Below, piece by piece: positions 46,256 to 58,386 of a stretch of 64,000 bases of DNA. The position numbers and the translations under genes were made by a program. The notes under the pieces were generated by a model. The model was given only the letters and a program-made list of their open reading frames with translations. It did not search any database and was not told the origin of the DNA. Source of the DNA: Chrysoporthe austroafricana (taxonomy: Eukaryota; Ascomycota; Sordariomycetes; Diaporthales; Cryphonectriaceae); assembly GCA_001051155.2 (NCBI GenBank), contig JYIP02000002.1, positions 5,251,315 to 5,315,314 on the forward strand, in the 5' to 3' direction. Each line of letters opens with the position of its first letter. Position 1 is the first letter of the stretch.

Positions 46256-49200
46256 TCAGCCCTGAGCCTCCATCAGATCCACGGGCGCACTCCAACTCCA
46301 GTCAAACATGGCCTGCCAGAAGCTATCATCCAAGTCTCCCGGAAACGTGGCCTGTGGCTGCATGCCGCCATAGTCAACGTCCATCGTCTGACCCGAGGCT
46401 GGAATACTGTTGCCTCCCCCTATGTTATTTCCGCCACCGGACCCCAGCGTGCCTGTTCCTGCTTCCTTTGCCATGTTATCGCCACCGCCCGCTCCCCTGT
46501 CGCGTCTATTCTCGGTCGGGTAAGTGCTAGGCGCCGTCGAGGTCCCGCGGTGGCCTAGCCGCGTCCGCGCAATATACCATTCCCGGACCCAGCGGATCTT
46601 GTCCCTGTACATGCTCAGGATGCTCCTCTCCGGGTGGAGGTACCTGGTCCTCCTGCCCAGCCCAGGGCCGATTCTGTCTGCGTCCTCGAAACAGTCGCTC
46701 AGTCTCGAACAGATTCCCTCGAAGTCCATAGCCTCCTTGGCCAGGGACGGATTCCAGGCATGGTCGCCAACGCTCCCACCGATGTTTTCATCACCCAGGA
46801 ACAGCAGCCTAACGACCGTGACGAGGCCGAATGAGAGGTGCACGCTTTGGAAGGGCAGGCACGGGATATTCTGCGGCGGAATGGACAGATACGCGGAGAA
46901 GAAGTCCCGCGCGGAGGTGAGACACTGCCACAGCGCGGCCGTCCGCGCCGTGCCGTCCATCGGGTCATAGCCACCCGCAGAGGCCGAGCGAATGTATATC
47001 ATCGGTTCGAAGAGGCGGCACAGCGTGCTGTGATAGTGTGTCCAGAGAAGAACTGCAGGTATGCGTCAGCAGGCCATGGATACCTATGCTGGTGAGGACG
47101 TTCGGCAGGGACGAAGTACCATTTATTTCCACCTCCGCTGGCTGCTCGCGTATGACGGTCTCCAGTTCTTTCTGAATTGCTGTGAGTGCCATATGGCATG
47201 GCGTGTACGAGATCCGAGACGGTGTCTCGTCGTCGCTGTATGGGATGATGTCGGCCGCACGGTTGAGGAGCTGCTGGATCCTGACCAGGGCCACGAGGAA
47301 CTTGTCCGAGTCATAGTCCTGGGCTCGTCCGAGAACGTCGCAGCACCGCTGCAGGTATGAATTATACAGCATAGGATGATGGCGTCGGAACAATGTTGAG
47401 CATCTAGACATTATTTAATTCCGTCCTCGCCGGCGAAGGTCAATGCACGTGGAGGTCGGCTTACAGTGAGCACACGTAGAATGTCCCCAGTGCAGCTCGC
47501 ATCTCGTCCAGGGTATGCTTTTTTGTCCATGGGCCCTTGTCCCCTGTTGCGGCCACAGCATCCCTTAACATCAAGAAGTTGGCCTTGCCAAAGTCCATTG
47601 GCCATCTGTTCAGACCCAGGTCAATCACAAGGGCCACGGCAAGCTGCATGAGGTTCGTCGCCTGCGAATCGATCATGAAGTAGAAGTCGCCCCTTCATCG
47701 ACACGGTCAGCCACTGTGGTCCAGCCTCAAGCCAGCGCCCGGGATTGCGCAGCAGACCGGAGAGGGCCTTACCAAGCAAGATGTATCAGGATCGCCTGCA
47801 GGATCTCCAGCCGCCTCTCGTTGTTGACCACCACGTGCTGGGCCACGTACTCCCGAAACCAGACTCGATACTCGGCCTGTACATCCGCAGACTGTGGCGC
47901 CGTGACGGCAACAATGGTCCGGAACAGGAAAGGGCACCTGTCGTACAGCTCCCGCGAGGTCATCAGGACCGGGATGGGGACGAAAGGAAAATACGGGCAG
48001 TAGACCGAGCGGTACAGAGCCAGAGAGCGTTCAGCCTCTAAGTAGGTCACCCGAAATCCTTTGACGATCTCGACGTAGTCGCTGCTTGCGATTGGCCTCG
48101 TATCTCGTTCAAAGAACTGGTTGGGGCTGCTGGTTCCCGTGCTTTGGCCTGCCCCAGCGGCGATGGAGGCCGGCGGTACCAGGCCGGCTGGGGGGACGGG
48201 ACGGGCATTGACGTGGAAATTAGCTGACGACGAGGGCGTGGATGAAGACTCGGGCCCGTCAAGCACCCTGCCAGGGGCCGCGGCGCTGCCGTCCTCGGTG
48301 TTGTGGTTTAGTAGCTGATGGATGCTGTTGCGATGCTGCTCCAAGACCGGAACAGTCGGTACACTATTAGGGGGGGTGTGACCCCTTGAGCTAGGACTGT
48401 TCTGCTGGATCTGCTGGCTCGCATTGAGCAGGGACATAATCCCATCGATCTTCTCCTCAAGCTGGCCGACACGACTGCGCGGGACTGCTGTTCAGCTTCT
48501 GACCGCAGCTGAAGGCCGGGCGAGGAAGAGCGGCGGGGGACAGCGGGCTTCACGACAACACACGGGCACAAGGGAAAAAAAAAAAAAAAAAAAAAAAGGA
48601 AGACTCACGTCGATGGCCCTCTCCTCCTCCGCGGGTTGATCTCTGGGAGAGTACATGCTGCCTTGATTTTCGCGCACCTTCGGAGCTGTCAGCGATCCAG
48701 CCTGCACCGTGTGGACTGCATCCAACCTGAATCAAGGGCTGCGTGGGCAGATAGAGAGATGGGTCGGGTGTTGGTGCTGCTTAGACGGACACCCGGATGC
48801 TCTAAGAATCGGTGCTGGTTGACCCGAGCTCCGACGGTCAGGGATCCAAGTAAGGGCTCTGCAGAGTGGGTTGCAGCCACTTGGTGATCCAGACCGTCCG
48901 AACCAGCAGGCATCGGAGGTAGCGGCGTGCAGGGTACACGCAGAGGACTGCGCCCGATCGACCCACGTCGGGTTTCCGAGGGCGTCCAGAGCGCGCAGAA
49001 TGGGCAGCGGGAGTGAGGAGGCTGGACCGGAATGGCGTGCTGAGGTAAGGGCAGCCAACCCTACGGGACAGGAGAAACCGGGAACGGACGTGCTCCGGAT
49101 GCCCAGCAGAGGACTGAATTCGTGTGGTCGTTGGCGGGGGGGGAGGGGGGAGATCTGGAGGCAGAAGGGAGAGGACAAACAGTCGGCTGACCTTTGGCAC

Positions 49201-49340
49201 GGCGAGGCCCCCGGCTCGGACGGCCAGACGCAGCGCATCTTGGAGCGAGCACAGGACTGACACGCTCGCGGCCGGTATTTCTGGACCTCGGGCGTGGCGC
49301 GAGAAAGGTCGCCCGAGGCCGGTGTGGAGTCTGGCATCAT
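46256..49340 (-). CDS. Zn2Cys6 fungal transcription factor, six exons
   Basis: Exons 49340-49192, 48677-48609, 48474-47773, 47692-47465, 47403-47120 and 47052-46256 give 742 residues with all phases consistent. The binuclear zinc cluster spans exons 1 and 2: C27-x2-C30-x6-C37-x10-C48-x2-C51-x6-C58, with MRCVWP as in related regulators, then the basic RRRRG linker and the LEEKIDGIMSLL coiled-coil-like dimer helix. The rest is the fungal-specific middle homology region. Intron 1 is unusually long (514 bases) and intron 2 holds an A23/T23 tract. It is the closest regulator to the PKS genes and the likeliest pathway activator, binding CGG-type sites; the target is inferred. Confidence 0.85.
48575..48597. 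repeat. A23 homopolymer inside regulator intron 2
   Basis: An uninterrupted A23 run on the plus strand (T23 in the transcript sense) lies within the 134-base second intron of the Zn2Cys6 gene. As a long pyrimidine tract before the acceptor it may affect splicing, and its length is likely to vary or be mis-assembled. Confidence 0.8.
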
Positions 49341-50285
49341 GCTGGGTGATGCAGCTGGGCGATGCCCGTCCGTAGAGGTGATTGCAGCTGGCCGCCGCCC
49401 TAGGTGATACGGCCTGGCCGGCGTCGCGAGGAACAGTGACGCTCGGCGTGTGTGTGTGGCTTTCGTTGGGCAAAACGGCGGCGCGGGATGGATGGCTGTG
49501 CCCTGGGTCGATTTCCTCTGCGCCGCCGGGGCGTGCGAGAGCTAAGCCTGGCCGCACCGAGGACGCAGCGAGATGCTTCGAGCAGGCCAGCACGGGAGGC
49601 GTCGTGACCGTGCAGAGGGACGACGGCAGGGGAAGAACCTGGCTGTCAGGCAGAGGCCGCGAGGAAGCGCACCGCACGTTGGCGGCGTTCGGGGGTTGTG
49701 AAGGGGAAGGGCTCTATGGGTCCAGGATGGCAATGCCAGCGATCACCTCACCTCCGACCAGGCCGTGGCCGTGCTACCACACCACCGCTGCTGCTTAAGC
49801 TGCCTGGTGCTTGCTGTGCTGGCTCGGCCCGGGTGGGTTGTCTTCCAGTCGGGTTGGATGGCATGTCCAATCATCCAATGAATGTGTCTGGAGAGAGAGA
49901 GATGGGGCGTTCCGGCTCGGGGCCCATTTTAATCTCCGGGCCAGTCGCTCGTCTCCCTTGCCAGTGTCGCCGCAGGGCCATCGCCATGGCCATGCTGAGA
50001 ACGTACCCCGGCGTGCGTCGACCTGGCGCCGAGCTCGGGCTATCGGCTGTTCCGGCTCCCGGCGACTTGCAACTAGGGGCTCGAGACTGGACCAGAGAAC
50101 AGGCCTATGGCCCCTGAAATACTTTGTGTCTGTCTTTTTTCTCGAAATCCTGCTGTCAAACGCTTCATTTATAAAACTCTCCTCCGCTGGTGGTGGAGCG
50201 GTCAGGATATCCACGGAGTACCTTCGAGACAACAGGACCAACAGGAATCGCCATAACGCGTCGAAGTAATCCATTACTAACTACC
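49341..50285. other. Divergent promoter region of regulator and MFS gene
   Basis: 945 bases lie between divergently transcribed genes. It is GC-rich and open in several frames, but nothing recognisable is encoded. Confidence 0.5.
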
Positions 50286-52388
50286 ATGGCATCTGCAACA
50301 ACACTGCAAGAGAACCGGCATCTTGACAAAGAGTCGAAGAATGTGGAAGGGGACATCATATTACCTCCTGAGCCCCACGACACGGCACAGAGGCCAGAGT
50401 ACCCAAGAGGATGGAAACTGGGGTCTATACTTATTAGCCTAGCTCTGTCGGTGCTTTGCACTGCATTGGTAAGTACCTAGGTAATATACAACCTATGTCT
50501 GTGCTTGGTCTGGTTTTTCTCCCTTTGACCCCCATTTCTGATCCCGCTCTTCCGCTGCTTAGGACAAAACAATCATATCGACCGCGATCCCAAAGATCAC
50601 TTCAGAATTCAACTCGCTCGACGACGTCGGCTGGTACGGCTCGGCGTACCTGCTGACGGCGTGCTGCTTCCAGCTGATGATTGGAAAACTCTATGCTGAG
50701 TTCGACATCAAGATGATCTTCCTCCTAACACTCGGCATCTTCGAGGTCGGCTCCATCGTCTGCGCCGCTGCTCCGAGCTCAGCCGCGTTCATCGCTGGCC
50801 GGGCTATAGCCGGGTTAGGTTCGTCCGGAGTTGCTACTGGCGCATTGATCGTATGTAGTGACCTGGAGCGGAGTGAGTTCTTTGCACTGGAGGACTGACA
50901 TGGCAATATTATTATATATCCTGGCACATTCAGCACCGTTGGAGAACAGGCCCAAATACACAGGGGGCATCGGTGCAGCAATGGGTATAGCGTCTTGCGT
51001 CGCGCCGACCCTCGGCGGCGTGTTAACCGATAAAGCATCTTGGAGTAAGTCTAGCAGAGTTCCTCTTGAGGCAAAGCTTGTCATAGCTTCCCCCTTGCTG
51101 ACTTCACTTACAGGGTGGTGCTTTTGGATCAACCCTCTCCTTGGTGCTCCGACATTCATCGTGACGTTCTTCTTAATCAACCTCCCATCCAAACCTCCGC
51201 GTGACGGAACCTGGCGCGAGTTCCTCGAGAAATTTGACTTTCTAGGAACGGTCTTCCTCCTGCCAGGGCTCGTGTGCCTGCTTCTAGCCCTTCAGTGGGG
51301 CGGTAGCACTTATTCCTGGAGTAACTGGCGCTGCATCCTGTTGATGTGTCTTTTCGCAGTGTGCATCATCTCTTGGATGTACGTCCAAATCAGGCAAGGA
51401 GACAAGGCAACCCTTCCGCTGCGGATTCTGAAGAATCGGTCGATGCTGGCTGCGACATGGTACATGTTTTGCTTGTTCGGGCCATTGACTTGCTTTACAT
51501 ACTACGGTTCGATCTGGTTCCAGTCGGTCAAGGCACAATCGGCATACCGGGCTGGCATAGACTTTCTTGCAACCACGGCGACTATGTCGGTCTTGTCCAT
51601 CTGCAGTGGTATTCTTGTAAGACTTTGCTCTCCTTCTGCCCTCGCTCGACCTTACTTTCACGAAAAACTTCAGGTAACAACTAGTAGACATCCAAGGTCG
51701 GATACTATGTACCTCAGATGATGGCTTGCTGTATCATTTCATCCGTTGGCTAGGGTCTCCTGTACCGATTCTCTCTCGACACCAGCACGGCTTACTGGGC
51801 CGGGACTTTTGCGATTCTCGGGCTCGGATTTGGTCTCGGAGGCCAGCAATCAATCATGGTACCACAAACAGTAATGGAGGGTCCCGACATCTCCCTTGGA
51901 ACATCGTGCAGTACGTTCGTTCCGTGCATTTATCTACTACACGCCCCGTCGGAGGTGGTTGCACCGCTACTCAAGCACCTTCAAACATGCTATTGGCCTC
52001 AAACTCGCTAACAAGACATCCAACAGTGATGTTCGCCCAGACAATTTCGGGTACCGTGCTGCTTTCCGCCTCACAGAACATCTTCGAAGATAGGCTTGTC
52101 TTCGAGCTACGCAGGATCGTGCCGAATGTCGATCCCAGCACGGTGATCAAGAACGGTGCCAGCGGCCTGGCTACGGCGATGAGTGCGATATATGACAGCA
52201 CTACCGTGCACGGTATTCTTATGTCATACAATCAGGCCCTTACCAAGGTGTGGACTATCTGCCTCGTTGTATGCTGCCTGAGTTCCTTCGGAGCGTTCAC
52301 GGTTGAATGGAAGAATGTGAAAAGAGACCAAATTCAGAGAAAATCAACCGATTTCAAGTTGGAGGAAAACTTGTCAGGGGATAATTAA
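50286..52388 (+). pseudogene. MFS efflux transporter with in-frame TAG
   Basis: Six exons, 50286-50468, 50563-50872, 50934-51044, 51114-51616, 51688-51910 and 52027-52388, would encode 563 residues of a DHA2-like pump (DDVGWYGSAYLLTACCFQL, GRAIAGLGSSGVATGALI, MGIASCVAPTLGGVLTD). All phases fit, but codon 391 is TAG (51751-51753), inside the helix reading CCIISSVG-stop-GLLYRF. Clean transporter sequence follows to the natural TAA. Reading around it would need a 45-base intron that deletes most of a helix. So the allele is probably null, or the base is a sequence error. Frame preservation elsewhere says the loss is recent. Export of a cluster product would have been its job. Confidence 0.75.
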
Positions 52389-53452
52389 TGCTGAGCTTGT
52401 GGGAAGACTGGACGAAGGCAAAGGGAAGATGAGATGTGGGAAAACCGGATAAAAGGCTGGCCAGGCTGGAACGCCGGCTGTAAGGGTATAAAACGGGACA
52501 TCCTGTGCTCGCCTGTATATTAGACTTGCTTTCTCTTACAACCACAACCCACCCTCTGGGCTGGAGGACGAAATTTCCTCCCCACATTAGACCTTTTAAT
52601 GCTCATCCGCCCCGGACTAAATTCGATTTATCCTCAAGCGTCCATGCTTGAATTGTTGAAAGTTTCCAAGGTCGATACTTCTTTACAGAGGCCCATAAAC
52701 CTCTAATCATGATTTTACACGAATCAAGAGGCTGCCACGGAATCTTGAGCCGTCGGTGGTCAATTTCAAACAGTGTTCGTCTTTCCCCTTGCAACTTTCC
52801 ACAACCACTTCTGCCTCGGTTCCCATCGTATCGCTGCAATCGTCAACTGACAGGCTCCTTCGGGCCCATCTTTCAGCAACATCGCCACAACGTATAGCGA
52901 TGACAGCGACCTGAAAGTACTATAATGTTCGCATCTGGCCGAAGAATCTGGTGGCGCGGTAATCTGATGGATGTATCAAACCAATGATTGTGCCCGGCCG
53001 CTTAGTATACAATATAATACCTTCAGGTGAAGTCCGGGCGGCATGAAGGACAGGAAAGGAGGCAATATGAGATGAGAATGCGAAAGTGAATGAGAGAAGC
53101 CAAGGTAGTGCGGAGACTAGCTCGGAACCCTCAAAATTGCTTAGTTAACAGCCCCGCGCAGTCAATCCAGCAATAATGGGGTTCTAGTTAGCCTTGGGTT
53201 CAAAAATAGATTTGGCGGGCGTGCACCCCCACATATAGCTTGTAGATCCCCTGAGAGCCTCAGGGGCGGGGGCTGACATCGAAACTCAACGTCTCAAGTC
53301 AGATTTGCATGAAGCCTCAGTGCACGACGTCAGGCTCGCGTCGGGAACCGTACACTGTCTCTGTTGGGATCGCTGTGAGAGACTCATGAAGCCTGGGACT
53401 CGGCAAGTTCGCGGATTGATGCCAAGTTTAACTGTGCAGATTGGCAAGGACT
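52389..53452. other. Intergenic region
   Basis: About 1.06 kb between the broken MFS gene and the second regulator, both on the plus strand. No additional gene seen. Confidence 0.55.
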
Positions 53453-55534
53453 ATGCCACGTCTGAGTCGCGGATGTTTGCGCTGCCGCCAGCGCAAAGTT
53501 AGAGTAAGAGGCTATCCTTGTCATTGTCTGATCCTGTAGACGGCCATGGACTGTCACACACAACTGCCTCTTGGTGCTTTAGCACGGGAATTGCTGCAGC
53601 TGGAACCGAATCTTCCATGTCGCTCCAGTGGGCGGAGCCGAGATAACATCCGCAGAAGCTCGTGGACAGGCGCTGATCGTGACGACTTCCATAGTGTGAT
53701 GAGGGCCGACCTTCTTGTCAACGATGCATAGCACGCGATGAGCTCTGTGTTGGCTATAGAGATGAGTCTGATATCATTTTTCGCCATGAAACGCACAAGA
53801 CTGTCGCGTCCCTTTCCACCGGAGGAAACCACCCCACACCACTGCAATCCAGCACAGCCAACGTCAAGATCAACGGCTCTCAGGGACTGAAGTCTTTGAA
53901 CTTCGCTACACCAAGCTTTCAAGCAGGGCCTCGGCGACAGAGAAGTGTGTCAGTCGACTCTTACCGAGTTGGATGGAACATACCGGCACCTAGCTCTTCA
54001 GTCACACAGATTCCTTCCGACTCCCCGTCTCAGCTGTCTGCTGTTTTGCCCTCTAGGACCCGTCAATACGTGCAAGAATACGCATGGCTCAAACATTCAG
54101 CACAGCCTCCGCGAGCACAGCCACTGTCAATGTCGGACAATGATGCGATTCAGAGGTTCTTTACCAAGTATACACTGTTGCCCTATGACTTCCCTCCTGT
54201 CGATGACTTCGAAAGCAAGACAGCCCACGACCCCGAAATCCTATCAAACCGTGCCTCACAAGGCTTTCTCGAGTTCCTGCCGTGTACCTTCGAGGAGGTA
54301 AACATCCGCGGCAGGTTTGCCTTACGCTGGGCTGTTCAAGCTGCCGCCTTGGCTGATGCGGCATCCCAAGCCTCACACCAACAAATACCGGACGACACCG
54401 ATCGTGACTCGAACAGACCAGTCGCGCTGGAATTGGGCAGGAGGGCCATGGAAACCTACGGCCAGGCGCTGTCCGCTTTATCCGACAGCTTAGGCAGACA
54501 CGGCAAAACGCCAGACGACTATGATTTGATGACGGTAGTAGTGTTGGACATTTTCGAAGTCAGGACTCTTGAGCCCGGCCATTTGTGTGCATCCTCATAT
54601 TGACCTTTGCTCACAGACCCTTTTCTTGCCCAATAGTGTGTCTCGAGGCTGCCATGCCCAAGGAATGGCTCAGATACTTCGTAAAAGAGGCCCTGACCAG
54701 TTCTATGACGCCCGTGGATGGAGCCTCTTCCGCCTCGCACATCACCGGCTGCAGAAGCAAGCACTGGCTTCCAACCTTCCTCCCGCTCCGGTGACAGATG
54801 AGCTGTTTGAGCACCTGAACGACCAGATGTCGTTCGTGGGGTTGGAGAAAGACGCGAATCGGATCTCTGAATTATGTGCTCGGGCGCGGGCTTTGCGAGA
54901 AGAGCTACAAAACAACGAGACACGGGCATCCGAGCTACCCGAGCTTGTAAGGGAGATGCAGTGTCTTGATCGAGAGGCGCTTGTTTGGAGACAAGGGCCT
55001 GAGTGGACCTATGCCGTCCTCAAAACGTCGGATCTCGCTGGCGAGGACGTCGTGTTGTCAACCTTTCCTGACACTATTCATATCCATCCTGACATCTGGA
55101 CGGCCTACGAGTGGGATTATCACCACACAGCTCGCATCTTGTTGCACAAGCAGCTTCTTGCTTGTCTTCGTCGGGCTGCCACACTTAGTATCGGAGACGA
55201 TCAAAATTCAGCCCGCGTGGCTTCACTACTCATCCCCTTGGAGCTAGAAAGTATAATTATCATCCAAGGCTTGAGCTCCAAGGTGCTAGCCACCGTACCT
55301 CAGATGATGGGTGACATTGACCACACCGGCCATGTCAGAAATCTACAGGCTCCAGCACCGCGGTGCAGGGCGATCGGCGCCTACTTCCTCCTCTGGCCCA
55401 TCAAAATTCTCAAGGGTGACCTACTCAAGGACACAATCACAGAACAGCAGAGACATGCGGCTTCAGCCGTTTTTGAGAGGATCAGAGAATATACCGGCAT
55501 GAGAAACTTATTGGGAGACGAAAGCATTATCTAG
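53453..55534 (+). CDS. Zn2Cys6 transcription factor with Fungal_trans_2-like domain
   Basis: Three exons, 53453-53503, 53695-54558 and 54617-55534, give 610 residues. The first exon is only 17 codons (MPRLSRGCLRCRQRKVR) and ends inside the zinc cluster; a 191-base intron (GTAAGA...CCATAG) joins it in phase 0 to CDEGRPSCQRC. The complete cluster is C8-x2-C11-x6-C18-x6-C25-x2-C28-x6-C35, followed by the CVGYRDESDIIFRHE segment typical of this subgroup. The C-terminal two-thirds fits the DUF3468/Fungal_trans_2 family (FFTKYTLLPYDFPP; GMAQILRKRGPDQFYDARGW). It is intact although genes on both sides are broken. Such proteins regulate nearby secondary-metabolite or catabolic genes. Confidence 0.85.
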
Positions 55535-55880
55535 GTGCGTCTAGAGATACATAAACTCACGGCGTTCTATTAAGTCGCGTACATACTGTCTACCCATCTG
55601 TCAGAAATTAAGCATGTGGGTGGAACGCTTGTCTTATCATAATTCCCCAAGAGAACAGAAAGCTCCGCATGTAGGTAGGTTTTGCTCGTGTTCAGAGTTT
55701 GCAGATAATCAGGCATCAGCACGCCTCACGGTAAGAAGAGCAGTTCCTTTATAAATAGAGCACTGTAAAGGTAGATTTTAGCAGGCTAGGCCCGAGGGCT
55801 CAGCTCGCAACACATTCGTTTTCACACTTATATGAATGCTGCCTTGTTTAGAATAAAACGGACTATTCGATAAGTATCTT
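55535..55880. other. Convergent intergenic region
   Basis: 346 bases between the ends of the second regulator and the damaged P450; AT-rich 3' flanks with no gene. Confidence 0.6.
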
Positions 55881-57824
55881 TCACCTGCGGCGTATTCTGA
55901 ACCGCACCGGGTCTTTCGGTTTTCTCACCCCAAACCCGAAACGCGCCGAGCCGAAATCTACGACCTTGTTGTCGTCGTCGAATTCAATATCCAACTTGCT
56001 GACAAGGATGGCTGCCGATAGGAACATGATGCGTTTAGCGAGGAGCCGTCCAGGGCAGGCATGCTGTCCACCTGATTCTCCGGGTTAGTTGTGTTAGCTT
56101 GGGAATATCGCGTAAGTAGTCAGGAAGGCTAGATGTAATATGCGGCATATATACCTCCAAAGGGAATCCACACTCCGTCGAGCCCTTCAACAGAGAAGCG
56201 CACATCCTTGTTCTCAGCTGCTTTCCCCGTCGGCGCAACTCCCTCCATTCTCTTTCTGGTAGGGCCACTGGTCTCGTCGCTGGGGTCGACCAGGAATCTC
56301 TCGGCCCAGAATTGATCCAGCGGCCGCTCGCCTCGTTTCGTGTTCCACAACTGCTCGTCTGTGTGGGCAGCCATGTGTTGACGAGGACCAGTTTGTTCCT
56401 CTGGATCTCCACGCCGCCGATGTTCAGCTCGTGGTAAGGGGCACTTCTTGGGATGTGGATCTGGACCCCAAACCGGAGTGCCTCGGCGTACATGGAGGCG
56501 AGCAGGGGGATAGACTCAAGATATTTAAATTCTGGAGGTTGTGGGAGCTGGGATATGGCGTTGCGGAGGGATGATAGTAGTGAGGGTGACCTAAACATGT
56601 GGTAGGTGAGCGTCATGGAGGATGGCACGACGTTCGTGATGGATCTTTTCCCCTCCACCATTGTCAGCTTTAATCAGATCTTTAGCGCAGCAAAACGACA
56701 GAGGATGTTACGCAATATATAAAGACTTACGCCCAGATGAAAGCGAGATCTGTGGACGCAACCGAGTCTTCGTCTTGTCCAGTGGCGTTGAGCAATATGG
56801 TGTGTCTGTCCTTCATCATCTTTGTCCCCCACCAGTGATCTACTTCTGAGTTGCATTGACCCTTGAGGAGCTTGGAATAGGATCTTGCTTGGGAATGCCA
56901 TGATTTGACGGTGTCAAGCAGCCAATCTCTAAGTTGATAGGCTCGTGGAATCCAGAATGATGGGGTCCTTTGTGCCAGACGCATCACGTTCGTATCGAAT
57001 TCCCAAAGATTGTCCATGAAATCCGGGTATTGAACCAGCAACTGTTCACCGAAGAGAGCCTTGACCAACGATGAACCGAGGTGATGTTGGAAAAACGCGT
57101 CTATATCCGGCTCCTCTCTCCAGCCGTGCCGTCCGAGGACTGCCTCATGTCCCTGGTTCTCCTCCTCCAGTGACTCGTGGAAAAGTTTCTCGAATCGTTC
57201 TGCTGTTGGGCCCAGACCCTCCTGCAAGAGTCCCGAGACAAGGTTCTCATGGGTCATGAGGCTGATGCGATCTAGTAGCCGTGGATTGCTTCCGGAGATT
57301 GGCCTGGGCCTTGAACCCGAGGTGTCGGCCAAGTAGGCGTTAACAGCATCTTGTCTCATCCCGAAGCACTGCTGTAGGACCAGGCTGTAAGCCTGTGTGA
57401 CTATTAGGTAGGGGTTTTGAAATACTTCGGCGATATGTTTAGGCCCCTGGATAACAAATACCTCATTCATGAGAATGGGTATCTGGATGGGCTTGGGATG
57501 CGTTTCCTAGGTGCGGTTGGTGTGAGCGAATCAATCAGACAAATGTTGATGGATCTGATGGGGTAACAAGACTCACGAAGCAGTTTTGAGAAAGGAGAGA
57601 CCATCAAAGACAAAGGGGATGGTACACCTGAATATAGGGGTGGTATAGGGCGTGCTGTGAGATTTCGTAGCGGATGTCTTCTGCGGTTTTACCCAAGAAT
57701 AGACCAGTAAGGCAATCAAAACCAACACTGCGTATTTTAGAAGATCGCCTCTAGTGCTCTGCTGTTGAAGTGACAGACAAAGGCCCTCAGCAGGGAGGAT
57801 TTGGATCCTGAGGAAATGGTCCAT
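55881..57824 (-). pseudogene. Cytochrome P450 with frameshift(s)
   Basis: Exons 57824-57577, 57506-56731, 56644-56155 and 56071-55881 outline a P450 of about 568 residues: N-terminal membrane anchor (LLKYAVLVLIALLVYSWV), the C-helix to I-helix region, the K-helix ExxR (YAEALRFGVQIHIPR) and the heme loop FGGGQHACPGR formed across the last intron. Near 56365-56371 the frame slips by one base inside NTWL|AHTDEQLW: sequence before and after is conserved P450 in different frames. The exon 1/exon 2 junction is also out of phase by one base. Each is explained by loss of one G from a GG pair, so either the gene is dead or the assembly has two undercalls. If repaired in nature it would be a heme monooxygenase. 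Confidence 0.8.
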
Positions 57825-58350
57825 ATTGGATACATTCCGGGGCGGATCTGGGGTGGTCACCATGGCTATGGCTCGTACAGAAGCGCGAAAGGAGGCAAGA
57901 TTGGCAATAGCGGTACAAGTTTGAGGCCAAGGTGTTTTGATATCGTCGCAGACGAGATCAGCTTCTGGCATATGTGTAACGTATAATCATCCACCAGTGA
58001 GGAAAGCAAAGAGCTAAATTAGGACTTCAGAACTTAGCAGAGAGCTCAGCTGAGCCAATGTTCTCCAGGTTCCAAAACTGAGGGTAATATCAACAGGGTA
58101 GTATCAACAAGAAGCCGCCCATAAATAATATGGAAGGACCATTAGGCCAAAGGACCGAGTGATGACTAGTCAACCTAGAAAGTAGGTACCTATATCACAA
58201 GTCGCAGCAGACGAGAGTTGCCGATTCAGCCCTAGAGGACATCATGAGGTCTTCCAGGTATCCAATCTGATCAGTCACTCCCAGGCTGTGATATCTGTGG
58301 AGCGTCGATGAGTAACAGGGGTAGGTAATAGTTGCAATCCCACGGTGATT

Positions 58351-58386
<36 letters not shown>

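Noticed and set aside
51700..51753. A 45-base intron that would remove the TAG from the MFS gene
   Set aside because: The donor GTACCT is weak, the intron is very short and its removal would delete most of a conserved membrane helix. Kept only as a low-probability alternative.
53545..53731. Open frame at 53546-53731 as the first exon of the second regulator
   Set aside because: It lacks the zinc-cluster cysteines; the 53453-53503 exon spliced to 53695 restores all six with correct spacing.
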